The translations under genes were made by a program, and so were the position numbers. 64,000 nt of DNA, from contig NZ_JAJOLP010000001.1 of assembly GCF_021129215.1 (NCBI RefSeq), forward strand, positions 3,951,940-4,015,939, written 5' to 3'. The DNA is from Agromyces sp. S2-1-8. Lineage in GTDB: Bacteria; Actinomycetota; Actinomycetes; Actinomycetales; Microbacteriaceae. Below are positions 16,248 to 25,202 of this stretch, one piece after another. Each line of letters starts with the position of its first letter. The first letter of the stretch is position 1. The notes beneath the pieces were generated by a model. That model was not told the origin of the DNA and ran no database searches. It saw only the letters and a program-made list of their open reading frames with translations.

Positions 16248-16893
16248 CCGCGACGAGCCCCGCCGTGAGCGTCACGAAGATCACGAGCACGAGGGCGCAG
16301 TAGAGCGCGACCCCGACCGGTCCGCCGACCTGCGCCTCGTCGAGGAAGAAGTACGGGTACCAGCCGACGTCGGCGCCGCGGGCGAGCGTGTAGACGAGCC
16401 ACGCCGACGGATACACCAGCACCCACCCCACCGTCGACCACGGCACGGGCGGGTTGACCGCGATGATGCTGTCGGCCGTCCATGCGATCACGGCGAGGGC
16501 GGGCACGACGAAGTGCAGCAGCGTGTCGGACCAGGGCACGTCGACCCGGTAGTCGTGCGTCGACGCCTGCGTCACGATGAGCGCGAACACGATGCCCGAG
16601 ACGAGCACGTACACCGTCACCATCGTGCGGACGATGCCGAGCCACGGCGGGTCGCGCGGCGCGAGCAGGGCGAACGCCCCGGCCACGCCGAGCGTCGCGA
16701 CCGCCGCGAACGCCGACTGCACGGTGAAGTAGCTGAAGAAGTTCGCCGTCGCGAAGAAGCGGAAGCCCAGCACGTACTGGAAGTTGCCGATGAGCGCGAT
16801 CACCTCGAGCGCCGCGATGAGCAGCCGGAAGACGCCGAGCGCGCGACGCGCGCGCACCACCCCCGGTCCGTTCGGGGCGGGCGAGCCGGGCAT
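16129..16893 (-). CDS. Pr6Pr-family six-helix membrane protein
   Basis: A 254-residue integral membrane protein with about six hydrophobic segments (for example FRLLIAALEVIALIGNFQYVLG, MVTVYVLVSGIVFALIV, LLHFVVPALAVIAW, ALYCALVLVIFVTLTAGLVAV). The conserved STHDYRVDVPWSDTLLHFVVP and NPPVPWSTVGWVLVYPSAWLVYT match Pr6Pr (FAR-17a/AIG1-like) proteins of unknown function. Its Arg-rich tail (about the last 40 residues) is encoded antisense to the end of the amine oxidase gene, which itself matches its family there, so the tail is probably an overprinted extension. Convergent arrangement. Confidence 0.82.
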   Translation of the reverse strand: MPGSPAPNGPGVVRARRALGVFRLLIAALEVIALIGNFQYVLGFRFFATANFFSYFTVQSAFAAVATLGVAGAFALLAPRDPPWLGIVRTMVTVYVLVSGIVFALIVTQASTHDYRVDVPWSDTLLHFVVPALAVIAWTADSIIAVNPPVPWSTVGWVLVYPSAWLVYTLARGADVGWYPYFFLDEAQVGGPVGVALYCALVLVIFVTLTAGLVAVNRWLQRAGRSRRERGRRAPRTGTPGRRGRRAGEPARQR

Positions 16894-16936
16894 GCCTCCA
16901 CGCTAGCCCGCCGTCGCCCGACCGGCCGACGCCGGC

Positions 16937-17737
16937 TCAGTCGAGCGGCCGCAGGATGCGCTCGAGGAACCGCTTGGTGCGCGGCTCGCGCGGGTTCGAG
17001 AACAACTCCTTCGGGGCGCCGCGCTCGACGACGACGCCGCCGTCCATGAACATGACCTCGTCGGCGGCATGCCGCGCGAAGCCGAGCTCGTGCGTGACGA
17101 CGACCATCGTCCAGCCCTCGTCGGCGAGCTCCTTGATGACCTGCAGCACCTCGCCCACCAGTTCGGGGTCGAGCGCGCTCGTCGGCTCGTCGAAGAGCAG
17201 CAGCTGCGGCTTCAGCGCGAGCGCGCGCACGATGCCGACCCGCTGCTGCTGCCCGCCCGACAGCTCGAACGGGTAGGCGTCGCGCTTCTCGGCGAGGCCG
17301 ACGCGTTCGAGCAGTGCGGATGCCTCGGCCACCGCCTGCTCGCGCGGCACCTTCTGCACGCGCAGGGGCCCCTCGATGACGTTCTGCAGCACCGTCATGT
17401 GCGGGAACAGGTTGTGCTGCTGGAACACCATGGCCGAGCGGTCGCGCAGCGCGTACCGCTCGGACTTCGAGATCGGCTTCGAGAAGTCGAGCGAGGGTCC
17501 GCCGGCGATCGACACGGTACCGCCGTCGGGCGTCTCGAGGCCGTTGAGCGAGCGCAGCACGGTCGTCTTGCCCGAGCCGCTCGGGCCGATGAGCACCACG
17601 ACCTCGCCGCGGCGCACCTCGAGGTCGATCGAGCGCAGCACCTCGTTGTCGCCGAACGACTTGCGGATGCCTCGGGCCTCGAGCAGCACGCTGTCGTCGG
17701 GCGTCTCGACGGGGGCGAGCGGGTCAGTGGGCGACAT
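16937..17737 (-). CDS. polar amino-acid ABC transporter ATP-binding protein
   Basis: A 266-residue ABC ATPase of the GlnQ/TcyN class. Walker A is [10 protein letters not shown], the Q-loop is in [14 protein letters not shown], the signature is [15 protein letters not shown], Walker B is [13 protein letters not shown], and the switch His is in [10 protein letters not shown]. It powers uptake with the permease and binding protein encoded upstream in the same direction. Its ATG at 17737 overlaps the end of the permease gene by 14 nt. The order binding protein, permease, ATPase is standard for these importers. The exact amino acid (cystine, glutamine, glutamate or similar) is not readable. Confidence 0.92.
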   Translation of the reverse strand: MSPTDPLAPVETPDDSVLLEARGIRKSFGDNEVLRSIDLEVRRGEVVVLIGPSGSGKTTVLRSLNGLETPDGGTVSIAGGPSLDFSKPISKSERYALRDRSAMVFQQHNLFPHMTVLQNVIEGPLRVQKVPREQAVAEASALLERVGLAEKRDAYPFELSGGQQQRVGIVRALALKPQLLLFDEPTSALDPELVGEVLQVIKELADEGWTMVVVTHELGFARHAADEVMFMDGGVVVERGAPKELFSNPREPRTKRFLERILRPLD

Positions 17738-18386
17738 AGCGGTCCAGCCTCTTCTCGACGAGGTTCTGCGCGCCCGAGAGCACGAAGCAGAAGATCCAGT
17801 AGATGAGCGCCGCCTCCATGTAGATGAGGAGGAACTTCTGGCTGAACGCCGCGATCTCCTGGGCGACCCGGAACATCTCGGTCACGAGGATGGTCGAGGC
17901 GAGCGACGTGTCCTTCACGAGCGAGATGAAGGTGTTCGAGAGCGGCGGCACCGAGACGCGCGCCGCCTGCGGCAGGATGAGCCGCCGGAGCGTCGTGCCG
18001 GGCGACATGCCGATCGTGTACCCGGCCTCCCACTGCCCCTTCGGCACCGAGAGGATCGCCGCCCGGATCACCTCGGCAGCGTACCCGCCGACGTTGAGCG
18101 AGAACGCGATGATCGCGCTCGGCCACGGGTCGATCGTGATGCCGACCGACGGCATGCCGTAGAAGATCACGAAGAGCTGCACGAGCAGCGGAGTGCCGCG
18201 GATCGCCGAGATGTAGAACCGTGCGATGCCGTTCAGCACCCGGTTCTTCGAGATGCGCATGAGCGCCATGCCGAGCGCGATCACGAGACCGAGCGCGAAC
18301 GACGCCAGCGCGAGTGGGATGGTGCCGGTCAGCCCTCCGAGCAGGAGTGGCCAGAACGAGTCGAGTACGAGCTGCCAGTCGGGCAT
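17724..18386 (-). CDS. polar amino-acid ABC transporter permease
   Basis: A 220-residue HisM-type inner-membrane permease. It has the family opening ([29 protein letters not shown]), about five membrane segments, and the EAA loop [24 protein letters not shown] that contacts the ATPase. [15 protein letters not shown] is diagnostic of the amino-acid class. I start at ATG 18386 (MPDWQLV) because the upstream in-frame stretch lacks hydrophobicity and a GGCGGTGA ribosome-binding site precedes this ATG. The gene follows the binding protein by 102 bp. Confidence 0.9.
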   Translation of the reverse strand: MPDWQLVLDSFWPLLLGGLTGTIPLALASFALGLVIALGMALMRISKNRVLNGIARFYISAIRGTPLLVQLFVIFYGMPSVGITIDPWPSAIIAFSLNVGGYAAEVIRAAILSVPKGQWEAGYTIGMSPGTTLRRLILPQAARVSVPPLSNTFISLVKDTSLASTILVTEMFRVAQEIAAFSQKFLLIYMEAALIYWIFCFVLSGAQNLVEKRLDRYVAH

Positions 18387-18488
18387 CGCTTCACCGCCTT
18401 CGAAGTACGGCGGATGCCGCGTCACCCCATGATTCCACTCGGGAACCGGGGGCGGAACGCGACATCCGCCGGATCGTGCAGAGCGTCG

Positions 18489-19310
18489 TTACTGCGAGAC
18501 GTCCTCGCCGAAGTACTTCTCGCCGAGCTCGGCGAGCACGCCCTCCTCGCGGAGCTCCGCGAGGGCGCCGTCGACGGCCTTCACGAGGGCGGCCTTGTCC
18601 TTGGTGAACGCCAGCGCGCTCTCACTCGGGTCGGTCTCGGCCGCGACGGCGAGCTTCGCGTCGGGGGTCTGCTTGACGTAGTCGAGGTAGGTGAGCTTGT
18701 CGTTCACGGTCGCGTCGACGCGGCCCTGCTGGAGGAGGGCGACGGCCTGCGCCCAGCCCTCGACGGCCTCGACGTTCGCGCCCGCGTCGACCGCGAGCTG
18801 GTAGAAGTTGCTCGTGAGCGACTGGGCGGTCGTCTTGCCCTTCAGGTCGTCGAAGCTCGTGATCGACGTGTCGCCCTCGTTCACGACGACGACGCTCGGC
18901 GAGACGGTGTACGGCGTCGAGAAGAGGTAGCTCTCCTCGCGCTCGGGGTTGATCGAGACCTGGTTCGCGATCACGTCGAAGCGGCCCGCGTCGAGGCCCG
19001 CGAAGATCGCGTCCCACTGGGTCTCCTGGAACTCGACCTTCAGGCCGAGCTTGTCGGCGACGGCCTCGGCCACCTCGACGTCGTAGCCGACGAGGTCGCC
19101 GGCACCGCCCTCGTGGTAGGTGAACGGCTTGTACGTGCCCTCGGTCGCGACCGTGAGCGTGCCCGGGGTCACGAGCCCGTACTCGTCGCCCTTGCCCGAG
19201 GCGTCGTCGCTCGACGCCGGGGCACCGCTCGAGCACGCTGCGAGCGCGACGACGGCGAGGGATGCGGCCGCGAGGCCGAGCAGGGTGCGGGCGCGAGGGG
19301 CGCGTGACAT
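18489..19310 (-). CDS. amino-acid ABC transporter substrate-binding lipoprotein
   Basis: A 273-residue extracellular solute-binding protein, family 3. The lipoprotein signal ends in LAAC (Cys26). The mature part has the periplasmic-binding-protein pattern LTVATEGTYKPFTYHEGGAGDLVGYDVEVAEAVADKLGLKVEF and the later QWDAIFAGLDAGRFDVIANQ. The ligand-gripping Arg/Asp region is LFSTPYT. It captures the amino acid for the permease and ATPase below it. GGAG is spaced 6 nt before the ATG. The cystine-binding group is a close match in pattern (TSNF, DAKLAV), but specificity is not proven. Confidence 0.92.
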   Translation of the reverse strand: MSRAPRARTLLGLAAASLAVVALAACSSGAPASSDDASGKGDEYGLVTPGTLTVATEGTYKPFTYHEGGAGDLVGYDVEVAEAVADKLGLKVEFQETQWDAIFAGLDAGRFDVIANQVSINPEREESYLFSTPYTVSPSVVVVNEGDTSITSFDDLKGKTTAQSLTSNFYQLAVDAGANVEAVEGWAQAVALLQQGRVDATVNDKLTYLDYVKQTPDAKLAVAAETDPSESALAFTKDKAALVKAVDGALAELREEGVLAELGEKYFGEDVSQ

Positions 19311-19360
19311 GTGGTGCTCCGTTCGTGGGGAGGGGTGCGACCGCGAGTCTGCGGCGTCGA

Positions 19361-19391
19361 TGCGGTCGAGTCCATCACGACACCGACCGCA
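19361..19391. promoter_or_regulatory. TGCGGTCG-N15-CGACCGCA dyad upstream of the amino-acid importer
   Basis: A perfect 8-bp inverted repeat (19361-19368 and 19384-19391) lies 50-80 bp upstream of the binding-protein start. A further related half-site, TGCGACCGC, is at about 19336. This fits an operator for a dimeric regulator at the importer promoter; the regulator is unknown. Confidence 0.4.
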
Positions 19392-19480
19392 AGGTGAAAC
19401 GGCGTTACCCCGCGTTGCATTCCCACCCGGCGTCGGGCGAGCAGCGTGCGACGAAGGCGGGCGCCACTCGGGACCACGCG

Positions 19481-19550
19481 CCCGGTGGTCTCGATGCGAT
19501 CCTTCGTCGCTGGGTTCGATCGGGCGCTGCGCGCCTACTCGACCCGGCGC
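19481..19550. repeat. dispersed palindromic repeat, copy B
   Basis: GGTGGTCTCGATGCG, then CCTTCGTCGCT, then a short insertion and CTACTCGACCC. It is the inverted, longer form of copy A at 14440-14477. It runs across the 3' end of the ketoglutarate-semialdehyde dehydrogenase gene and so contributes its last few codons. Confidence 0.5.
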
Positions 19551-21073
19551 TCGACCGACGAGCTCGGAACGACGAGCGCACCGTCCTCGCGGCGGGGCAC
19601 GCCGAGCGGGTTGCCGTCGGCGAGCTCGGGCGGCAGCACCGCGGCGGGGGCGTCCTGCCAGGTCGCCGGGGTCAGCCAGCGGCGGATCGCCGTCGCCCCG
19701 ACCGACGTGTGCACCGACGCGGTCGTCGCGGGCCAGCCGCCTCCGTGGTGCTGACCCCACGCGATCGCGACGCCAGTCGGCCAGCCGTTGAAGACGAGGC
19801 GGCCTGCGACGCGCACGAGGCGGTCGGCGAGCGCGGCGACGTCTTCGCCGGGCGCGTGCTGGATCGATGCCGTGAGCGAGCCCTCGAGCACGTCGAGCGC
19901 GGCGGCGAGCTGCTCGTCGGAGCCGTACCGCACGAGCACGGTGAGCGGCCCGAAGCACTCCTCGAGGAACGTCTCGTGCGCGGCGACGAACGCACCCGCC
20001 GTGGTCGCGACGACGACCGGCGCCGCGATATCGGCGGCACGCTCCCCCGCGAACACGACCTCAGCGTCGTCGCGCTCCGCGAGCGCGCCCGAGCCCCGGT
20101 CGAACGCGGCGGCGATGCCGTCGGTGAGCAGGCGCTGCGGAGCGGCCGCGCCGAGCGCGTCGACGAGCGCCGCCTCGAACCCGGCGCCCTCGGGCACGAA
20201 CACGAGGCCGGGCTTGGTGCAGTACTGCCCGCCGTCTCGCGTGAACGAACCCGCGAGGCCCGCCGCGACGCCCGCGACCTCGGCAGGCGTCGCAACCGCG
20301 GCGCGCGTCACGACGACGGGGTTGATCGAGCCGAGCTCGCCGTAGAACGGGATGGGCGCGGGCCGGCCGTTCGCGAGATCGAACAGCGCCCGACCGCCGC
20401 GCGTCGAGCCGGTGAAGCCGACCGCGGTCACCCGCGGGTGGGCGACGAGCTCGGTGCCCTGCTCCATGCCCTCGACGAGCTGCAGCGCGCCGACGGGCCC
20501 GCCCGCCGACGAGAGCGCCGAACGCGCGATCTCGGTGATCCGGCGCGAGAGCCGCGGGTGCCCGGGGTGCGCCTTCACGACGACGGGGCAGCCGGCCGCG
20601 AGCGCCGAGGCGGTGTCGCCGCCGAGCACCGAGAACGCGAACGGGAAGTTCGACGCCGCGAACACGGCGACGACGCCGAGCGGCCGCAGCATGCGCCGGA
20701 GCTCGGGCCGCGGCGGCACGAGCGACGGGTCGGGCGAATCGATCGTCGCCTCGAGGTACGACCCCTCGTCGACGACGTCGGCGAAGAAGCGCAGCTGCGT
20801 CGCCGTGCGGGTGACCTCGCCGTTCAGGCGCGCCGCCGAGAGGTGGGTCTCCTCCGCGGCGAGCGCGACGAGCTCGTCGCGGTGCGCCTCGACGCCGTCG
20901 GCGATCGCGCGCAGCCAGCGGCCTCGATCGGCGCGGGTCGCGACATCCAGCCCGGATGACGCGGCGAGCGTCACCGCCAGCTCGACCTCGTTCGCCGCCG
21001 TCAGTCCGACCCGGTCGTCACCGAGCGCCCGCTCGCCGCGCGGCGCGATGCCCGAGGCATCCGTGTTCGTCAT
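19535..21073 (-). CDS. alpha-ketoglutaric-semialdehyde dehydrogenase-type aldehyde dehydrogenase
   Basis: A 512-residue aldehyde dehydrogenase of the KGSADH (2,5-dioxovalerate) group. Cys285 is in GGQYCTKPGLVFVP and Glu246 in YGELGSINPVVV, both diagnostic. The N-terminus (VELAVTLAASSGLDVATRADRGRWLRAIADGVEAHRDELV) also matches. It oxidises 2-oxoglutarate semialdehyde to 2-oxoglutarate, as in sugar-acid or hydroxyproline breakdown. It is the last gene of an operon with glutaryl-CoA dehydrogenase (9 bp upstream) and a CoA-transferase. The final codons lie in a dispersed repeat, so the extreme C-terminus may be altered relative to homologues. Confidence 0.87.
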   Translation of the reverse strand: MTNTDASGIAPRGERALGDDRVGLTAANEVELAVTLAASSGLDVATRADRGRWLRAIADGVEAHRDELVALAAEETHLSAARLNGEVTRTATQLRFFADVVDEGSYLEATIDSPDPSLVPPRPELRRMLRPLGVVAVFAASNFPFAFSVLGGDTASALAAGCPVVVKAHPGHPRLSRRITEIARSALSSAGGPVGALQLVEGMEQGTELVAHPRVTAVGFTGSTRGGRALFDLANGRPAPIPFYGELGSINPVVVTRAAVATPAEVAGVAAGLAGSFTRDGGQYCTKPGLVFVPEGAGFEAALVDALGAAAPQRLLTDGIAAAFDRGSGALAERDDAEVVFAGERAADIAAPVVVATTAGAFVAAHETFLEECFGPLTVLVRYGSDEQLAAALDVLEGSLTASIQHAPGEDVAALADRLVRVAGRLVFNGWPTGVAIAWGQHHGGGWPATTASVHTSVGATAIRRWLTPATWQDAPAAVLPPELADGNPLGVPRREDGALVVPSSSVERRVE

Positions 21074-21082
21074 CGCCGGCCC

Positions 21083-22279
21083 CTAGAACGCGTTGAGGCC
21101 CGTGAGGGCGCGACCGAGGATCAGCTGGTGGATCTCGTCGGTGCCCTCGTACGTGCGCACGGACTCGAGGTTGGCCGCGTGCCGCATGACCGGGAACGCG
21201 TTCGTGATGCCGTCGCCGCCGAGGATCGTGCGCGCCTGATGGGCGATCTCGAGCGCCTCGCGCACGCTGTTGAGCTTGCCGACCGAGATCTGCGCCGGCG
21301 TCAGCGTGCCGGCCTCCTTGAGGCGGCCGAGGTGCAGGGCGAGCAGGGTGCCCTTCTCGACCTCGAGGAACATGTCGGCGAGCTTCGCCTGCGTGAGTTG
21401 GTTGGCGCCGATCGGCTTGCCGAACACCTCGCGCGTGATCGACCGGTCGAGGGCGACCTCGAGACACGAACGCGCGGCGCCCATCGCACCCCAGACGATG
21501 CCGTAGCGGGCCTCGTTGAGGCAGCCGAACGGGCCCGACAGCCCGGCCGCGCCCGGCAGGATCGCGTCGGCCGGCAGGCGTACGCCGTCGAGATCGATGT
21601 CGCACTGCACGCTCGCACGCATCGACAGCTTGCCGTCGATCGCAGTGGCGGTGAAGCCGGCGGTCGAGGTCGGCACGATGAAGCCGCGAACCGCGCGCGC
21701 GCCCTCGCCGTACTCGCCCGACGGGTCCTCGACGCGCGCCCACACGACGGCGACGTCGGCGAGCGCGGCGAGGCCGATCCAGCGCTTGGCGCCGTCGATG
21801 ACCCACTCGTCGCCCTCGCGGCGGGCGACCGTCGACATCGCGGCGGGGTCGCTGCCGCCCTGCGGCTCGGTGAGCGCGAAGCATCCCACGAGCTCGCCGG
21901 CGGCCATGCCGGGCAGCCACTGCTGCTTCTGCTCCTCCGAGCCGTACTTGTAGATGGCGCTCATCGCGAGCGAGCCCTGCACCGACACGAAGGTGCGCCA
22001 GCCCGAGTCGGCGGCCTCGAGCTCGAGGCAGACCAGGCCGTACGCGACGGCGCCGGCCCCGGCGCATCCGTAGCCCTTCAGGTGCATGCCGAGGAAGCCG
22101 GCCGCGCCGAGCTCGGGGATGAGCTCCTTGCGGAAGTGCTTGTTCTCGAAGTCCTCCTCGATGATCGGCAGGATGCGCTCCTGCGCGAACCCGCGGGCCT
22201 TCTGCTGCCAGCCGCGCTCCTCTTCCGTGAGCAGCGCGTCGAAGTCGAAGACCTGGTCGATGCGGGGTGCGGTCGTCAT
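21083..22279 (-). CDS. gcdH: glutaryl-CoA dehydrogenase-like acyl-CoA dehydrogenase
   Basis: A 398-residue flavoprotein of the acyl-CoA dehydrogenase family. The pattern FALTEPQGGSDPAAMSTVARREGDEWVIDGAKRWIG is typical of glutaryl-CoA dehydrogenase. The catalytic Glu378 is in TYEGTDEIHQLILGRALTG and FAD-contact residues are in EVFGKPIGANQLTQAKLADM. It oxidises and decarboxylates glutaryl-CoA to crotonyl-CoA, passing electrons to ETF. With the CoA-transferase just upstream it forms a glutarate-use pair. I chose ATG 22279 (MTTAPRIDQVFDFD), where the conserved N-terminus begins. Confidence 0.9.
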   Translation of the reverse strand: MTTAPRIDQVFDFDALLTEEERGWQQKARGFAQERILPIIEEDFENKHFRKELIPELGAAGFLGMHLKGYGCAGAGAVAYGLVCLELEAADSGWRTFVSVQGSLAMSAIYKYGSEEQKQQWLPGMAAGELVGCFALTEPQGGSDPAAMSTVARREGDEWVIDGAKRWIGLAALADVAVVWARVEDPSGEYGEGARAVRGFIVPTSTAGFTATAIDGKLSMRASVQCDIDLDGVRLPADAILPGAAGLSGPFGCLNEARYGIVWGAMGAARSCLEVALDRSITREVFGKPIGANQLTQAKLADMFLEVEKGTLLALHLGRLKEAGTLTPAQISVGKLNSVREALEIAHQARTILGGDGITNAFPVMRHAANLESVRTYEGTDEIHQLILGRALTGLNAF

Positions 22280-22331
22280 GGGGGTTCCTCTCGGTGGGTC
22301 GCGGTGGTCGGGCAGCGCTCGCGCGCTGGGG

Positions 22332-23498
22332 CTATTCGGCGGGCCCGCGCCAGTCGGCACCGGAGTGCTCGTCGAGCGCGGGCGGCGGGGTCAGGTAGCG
22401 GGGGGATGACTCGGCGAGCCCGATCGGGTTCGCCACGGTGCGGCTGTGCCCGAGCTCGACGACGGGGTCGAGGCCGAGCGCGTCGGCGAAGGCGATCGCC
22501 TCGGCGACGTCGTTGACGAGCCCGGCGGGCACTCCGGCGGCGCTGAACGCCTCGACCCAGTGCGCGGCCGGCGCGGTCGCGAGGGCCGCCTCGAGCTCGG
22601 CGCGCAGGTGGTCGCGGTGGGCGACGCGCGCCTCGTTGGTCGCGTACCGCACGTCGGCGGCGAGCGACGCCGCCTGCGGGGATGCCTCGGCGAGCAGCCC
22701 TACGAGCGCGCCGAACTGCTTGTCGTTGCCGACGGCGATGACGAGGTCGCGATCGGCCGCCGGGAAGACGGCGTACGGCGCGATCGACGGATGCGCGTTG
22801 CCGAGCCGGCGCGGTGCCCGCCCGGTCGCGAGCGTCGAGCCCGCCTGGTTCGTGAGCGCGGACAGCAGGCTCTGCAGCAGGTTCACCTCGACGAGCTGGC
22901 CTCGGCCGGTGCGGTCGCGCTCGCGCAGCGCGAGCAGGATGCCGGCGAGCGCGTTCTGCGCGCACAGCACGTCGACGAGCGCGACACCGGCCTTCGCGGG
23001 CTCGCCGTCGGGCTCCCCCGTGATCGACATGAGGCCGCCGACTGCCTGCACGAGCAGGTCGTAGCCGGCGAGCGCCGCCCCCTCGCCCGCGCCGAAGCCG
23101 GTGATCGAGCAGTAGACGACGCGGGGGTTCAGGGCGCGCACCTCGTCGTAGGAGAGCCCGAACCGCGCCATCACGCCGGGCCGGAAGTTCTCGATCACCA
23201 CGTCGGCCGATGCCGCGAGCCGGCGCGCCTCCGCGGCATCCGCCTCATTCGTGAGGTCGAGCGCGACCGAGCGCTTGTTGCGATTGACGCTGCCGAAGTA
23301 CGTGGCCATGCCGCTCGCGTCGACGGGCGGCCTCCAGTGCCGGGTGTCGTCGCCGGCCGGCGGTTCGATCTTCACGACGTCGGCGCCGAAGTCGGCGAGC
23401 ATCATGGTCGCGTACGGGCCGGCGAGCACGCGGGAGAAGTCCGCGACGCGCAGCCCGTCGAGCACGCCTCGGGTCGTCGCCTCGGGTCGCTCGCTCAT
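22332..23498 (-). CDS. CaiB/BaiF class III CoA-transferase (glutarate/succinyl-CoA type)
   Basis: A 388-residue formyl-CoA-transferase-family protein. It opens LDGLRVADFSRVLAGPYATMMLADFGADVVKIEPPAGDDTRHW, the family signature. The region ITGEPDGEPAKAGVALVDVLCAQNALAGILLAL contains the nucleophilic Asp (VALVD). Next to glutaryl-CoA dehydrogenase it probably activates glutarate (or another dicarboxylate) using succinyl-CoA. ATG 23498 precedes MSERPEATTRGVLDGLRV. It is the first gene of the operon and is divergent from the GntR regulator; a dyad at 23544-23561 lies between them. Confidence 0.88.
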   Translation of the reverse strand: MSERPEATTRGVLDGLRVADFSRVLAGPYATMMLADFGADVVKIEPPAGDDTRHWRPPVDASGMATYFGSVNRNKRSVALDLTNEADAAEARRLAASADVVIENFRPGVMARFGLSYDEVRALNPRVVYCSITGFGAGEGAALAGYDLLVQAVGGLMSITGEPDGEPAKAGVALVDVLCAQNALAGILLALRERDRTGRGQLVEVNLLQSLLSALTNQAGSTLATGRAPRRLGNAHPSIAPYAVFPAADRDLVIAVGNDKQFGALVGLLAEASPQAASLAADVRYATNEARVAHRDHLRAELEAALATAPAAHWVEAFSAAGVPAGLVNDVAEAIAFADALGLDPVVELGHSRTVANPIGLAESSPRYLTPPPALDEHSGADWRGPAE

Positions 23499-23543
23499 GA
23501 TCCATCCGCCTTCGCATGTGCCCGGCCGGTCGGCCGCACGTTC

Positions 23544-23561
23544 ATTCATCCTATAGTGAAT
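23544..23561. promoter_or_regulatory. ATTCA-N8-TGAAT operator candidate
   Basis: The dyad ATTCATCCTATAGTGAAT lies in an A/T-rich stretch of the 117-bp region between the divergent CoA-transferase and GntR genes. GntR/FadR-type proteins bind short palindromes of this kind, so it is a likely site for the adjacent regulator. The centre also offers a TATAGT -10-like hexamer. Confidence 0.55.
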
Positions 23562-23615
23562 CTTTTTTGCGCGCGCCGCCACTCGGCCGCCGCACCCTCG
23601 ACTATCGTGAACCCC

Positions 23616-24377
23616 ATGGAATCGAGGGTGGGCCCGGGCGCACGCGAAGCCGTGTTCGCCCAGCTCGCCGATGCGGGTCGTGCCGAGCAGGTCGCGCAGC
23701 GCCTCACCGACGGCATCGTGCTCGGAGTGCTCGACCCCGGTGAGCGCCTGCCGAGCGAGCCCGAGCTCGCCCGCCGCTTCGGCGTCGCCCTCATCACCGT
23801 GCGCGAGGGCCTCGGCATCCTCCGCGAGGCCGGGCTCGTCGAGACCCGCCGCGGCCGCGACGGCGGCAGCTTCGTCGTGCACGACGACGCCGAGCACCGC
23901 ACGATCATCACCGCACGCCTGCGCGCGCTCGCTCAGGTCGAGCTCAGCGACATGACCGTGTACTTCGGCGCGATCCTCGCGGGCGTCGCCGAGCGGGCGG
24001 CCGAACGCGCCTCCGACGCCGACGCCGAGCGCCTCGCCGGCTGGCTCGACGCGGCCGACTTCGGGGCGGCCGCGTCGGCCCGCACCAATCAGGGCGGGTT
24101 CTTCCTCGAGCTCGCCGTGCTCAGCCAGTCGGCGCGGCTCGTGCGCGAGCAGATCCGCCTGCAGGCCGAGTTCGGCCCCCTGCTGCTGCTCGGTCTCGAC
24201 GACGACCGGGAGCGCGTGGACGCCTCGGCGGCGAACCGCCGCATCGTCCGCGCGGTCGCCGCCCACCGGCCCGCGAAGGCGCGCGAGGCGGCCGGCGCCC
24301 TGGTCGGCTCGCTCGCGACCCACCTGCTGCAGGCGAAGGCCCGCGTCGAACGAGGAGGTGCCCTCGATGAGCGCTGA
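23616..24377 (+). CDS. GntR-family (FadR subgroup) transcriptional regulator
   Basis: A 253-residue regulator. The N-terminal winged helix is clear (RAEQVAQRLTDGIVLGVLDPGERLPSEPELARRFGVALITVREGLGILREAGLVETRRGRDGG). The C-terminal FCD-like helical effector domain (about residues 100-245) is somewhat degenerate, with few of the usual Asp/His metal ligands. It probably represses the divergent glutarate operon and responds to an acid or CoA ester. The ATG at 23616 follows a short leader. It overlaps the downstream Cache-domain gene by 11 bp, so the two are co-translated. Confidence 0.87.
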   Translation: MESRVGPGAREAVFAQLADAGRAEQVAQRLTDGIVLGVLDPGERLPSEPELARRFGVALITVREGLGILREAGLVETRRGRDGGSFVVHDDAEHRTIITARLRALAQVELSDMTVYFGAILAGVAERAAERASDADAERLAGWLDAADFGAAASARTNQGGFFLELAVLSQSARLVREQIRLQAEFGPLLLLGLDDDRERVDASAANRRIVRAVAAHRPAKAREAAGALVGSLATHLLQAKARVERGGALDER

Positions 24378-25197
24378 CCACGACCGCTCGCCGAGCCCGT
24401 CGAGGCGCGGCGCCCGCGAGGCCGCCGACGCCGTCGCCCGGCTCTTCGACGGTGCCTTCGACCTGCTCGCCGAGTGGCGCTCGCCCATCGAGCAGGCGAT
24501 CGCGCCCGGCATCCGCGCCGTCGCCGACCGCACCGCGCTGGAAGCCGAGCGCGCCGGCCGGCCGGGCGAGCGGCCCGCCGCCGACGCCGCCGTCGGCGAG
24601 GTGCGCCCCGCCGAGCTCGACCAGGTCGTGGCCGGACTCGTGCTGCCGCGCCTGACCGAGCCCGAGGCCCTCCTCGTCGGCGCCGGGTTCATCGCCGACG
24701 GCGAGATCGTGCGCGGGCGCGACGTGCACTTCGCGTGGTGGCTCGGGCCGCTCGACGACAACCCAGTGCTCGGCTCGACCGACGCCCCCACCCGCCTCGA
24801 CCTGTCGACGCGCGGGTACACCGAGTACCTCCGCGACTTCCGCGCGCTCGAGTGGTACCGCATCCCGGCGACGACGCGGCACGCGCACGTGACCGGCCCC
24901 TACGTCGACCACCTGTGCACGTGCGACTACATCCTCACGCTCACGATGCCCGTGCACGCCCCCGACGGCGAGCGCATGGTCGGCGTCGTCGGCGCCGACA
25001 TCTCGGTCCGCCGCCTCGAGCAGGAGCTGCTCCCCCGCTTCCTCGCGGTCGACGCCCCGCTCGCCCTCGTGAACGCCGACGGTCGCGTCGTGCTGTCGAC
25101 CGACCCCGCACTGCAGGTCGGTCAGCTCGCGGATGCCTCCGCCGCGGCATCCCTCGAATGCCCGGGCACCCCGTTCCGGGTGCTCGTCGGCGACTAG
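24367..25197 (+). CDS. soluble Cache (PDC)-domain protein
   Basis: A 276-residue protein with a PDC/Cache sensor-like half (residues about 115-265): DLSTRGYTEYLRDFRALEWYRIPATTRHAHVTGPYVDHLCTCDYILTLTMPV then MVGVVGADISVRRLEQELLP. Cache domains bind small ligands, usually outside the cell, but this protein has no signal peptide or membrane helix. It is coupled to the GntR gene (start inside its 3' end, AGGAGG 8 nt upstream of the ATG). I infer that it is a cytosolic ligand-binding partner in the same regulatory or catabolic unit. No enzyme motif is visible. Confidence 0.75.
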   Translation: MSADHDRSPSPSRRGAREAADAVARLFDGAFDLLAEWRSPIEQAIAPGIRAVADRTALEAERAGRPGERPAADAAVGEVRPAELDQVVAGLVLPRLTEPEALLVGAGFIADGEIVRGRDVHFAWWLGPLDDNPVLGSTDAPTRLDLSTRGYTEYLRDFRALEWYRIPATTRHAHVTGPYVDHLCTCDYILTLTMPVHAPDGERMVGVVGADISVRRLEQELLPRFLAVDAPLALVNADGRVVLSTDPALQVGQLADASAAASLECPGTPFRVLVGD

Positions 25198-25202
25198 CCC
25201 CG

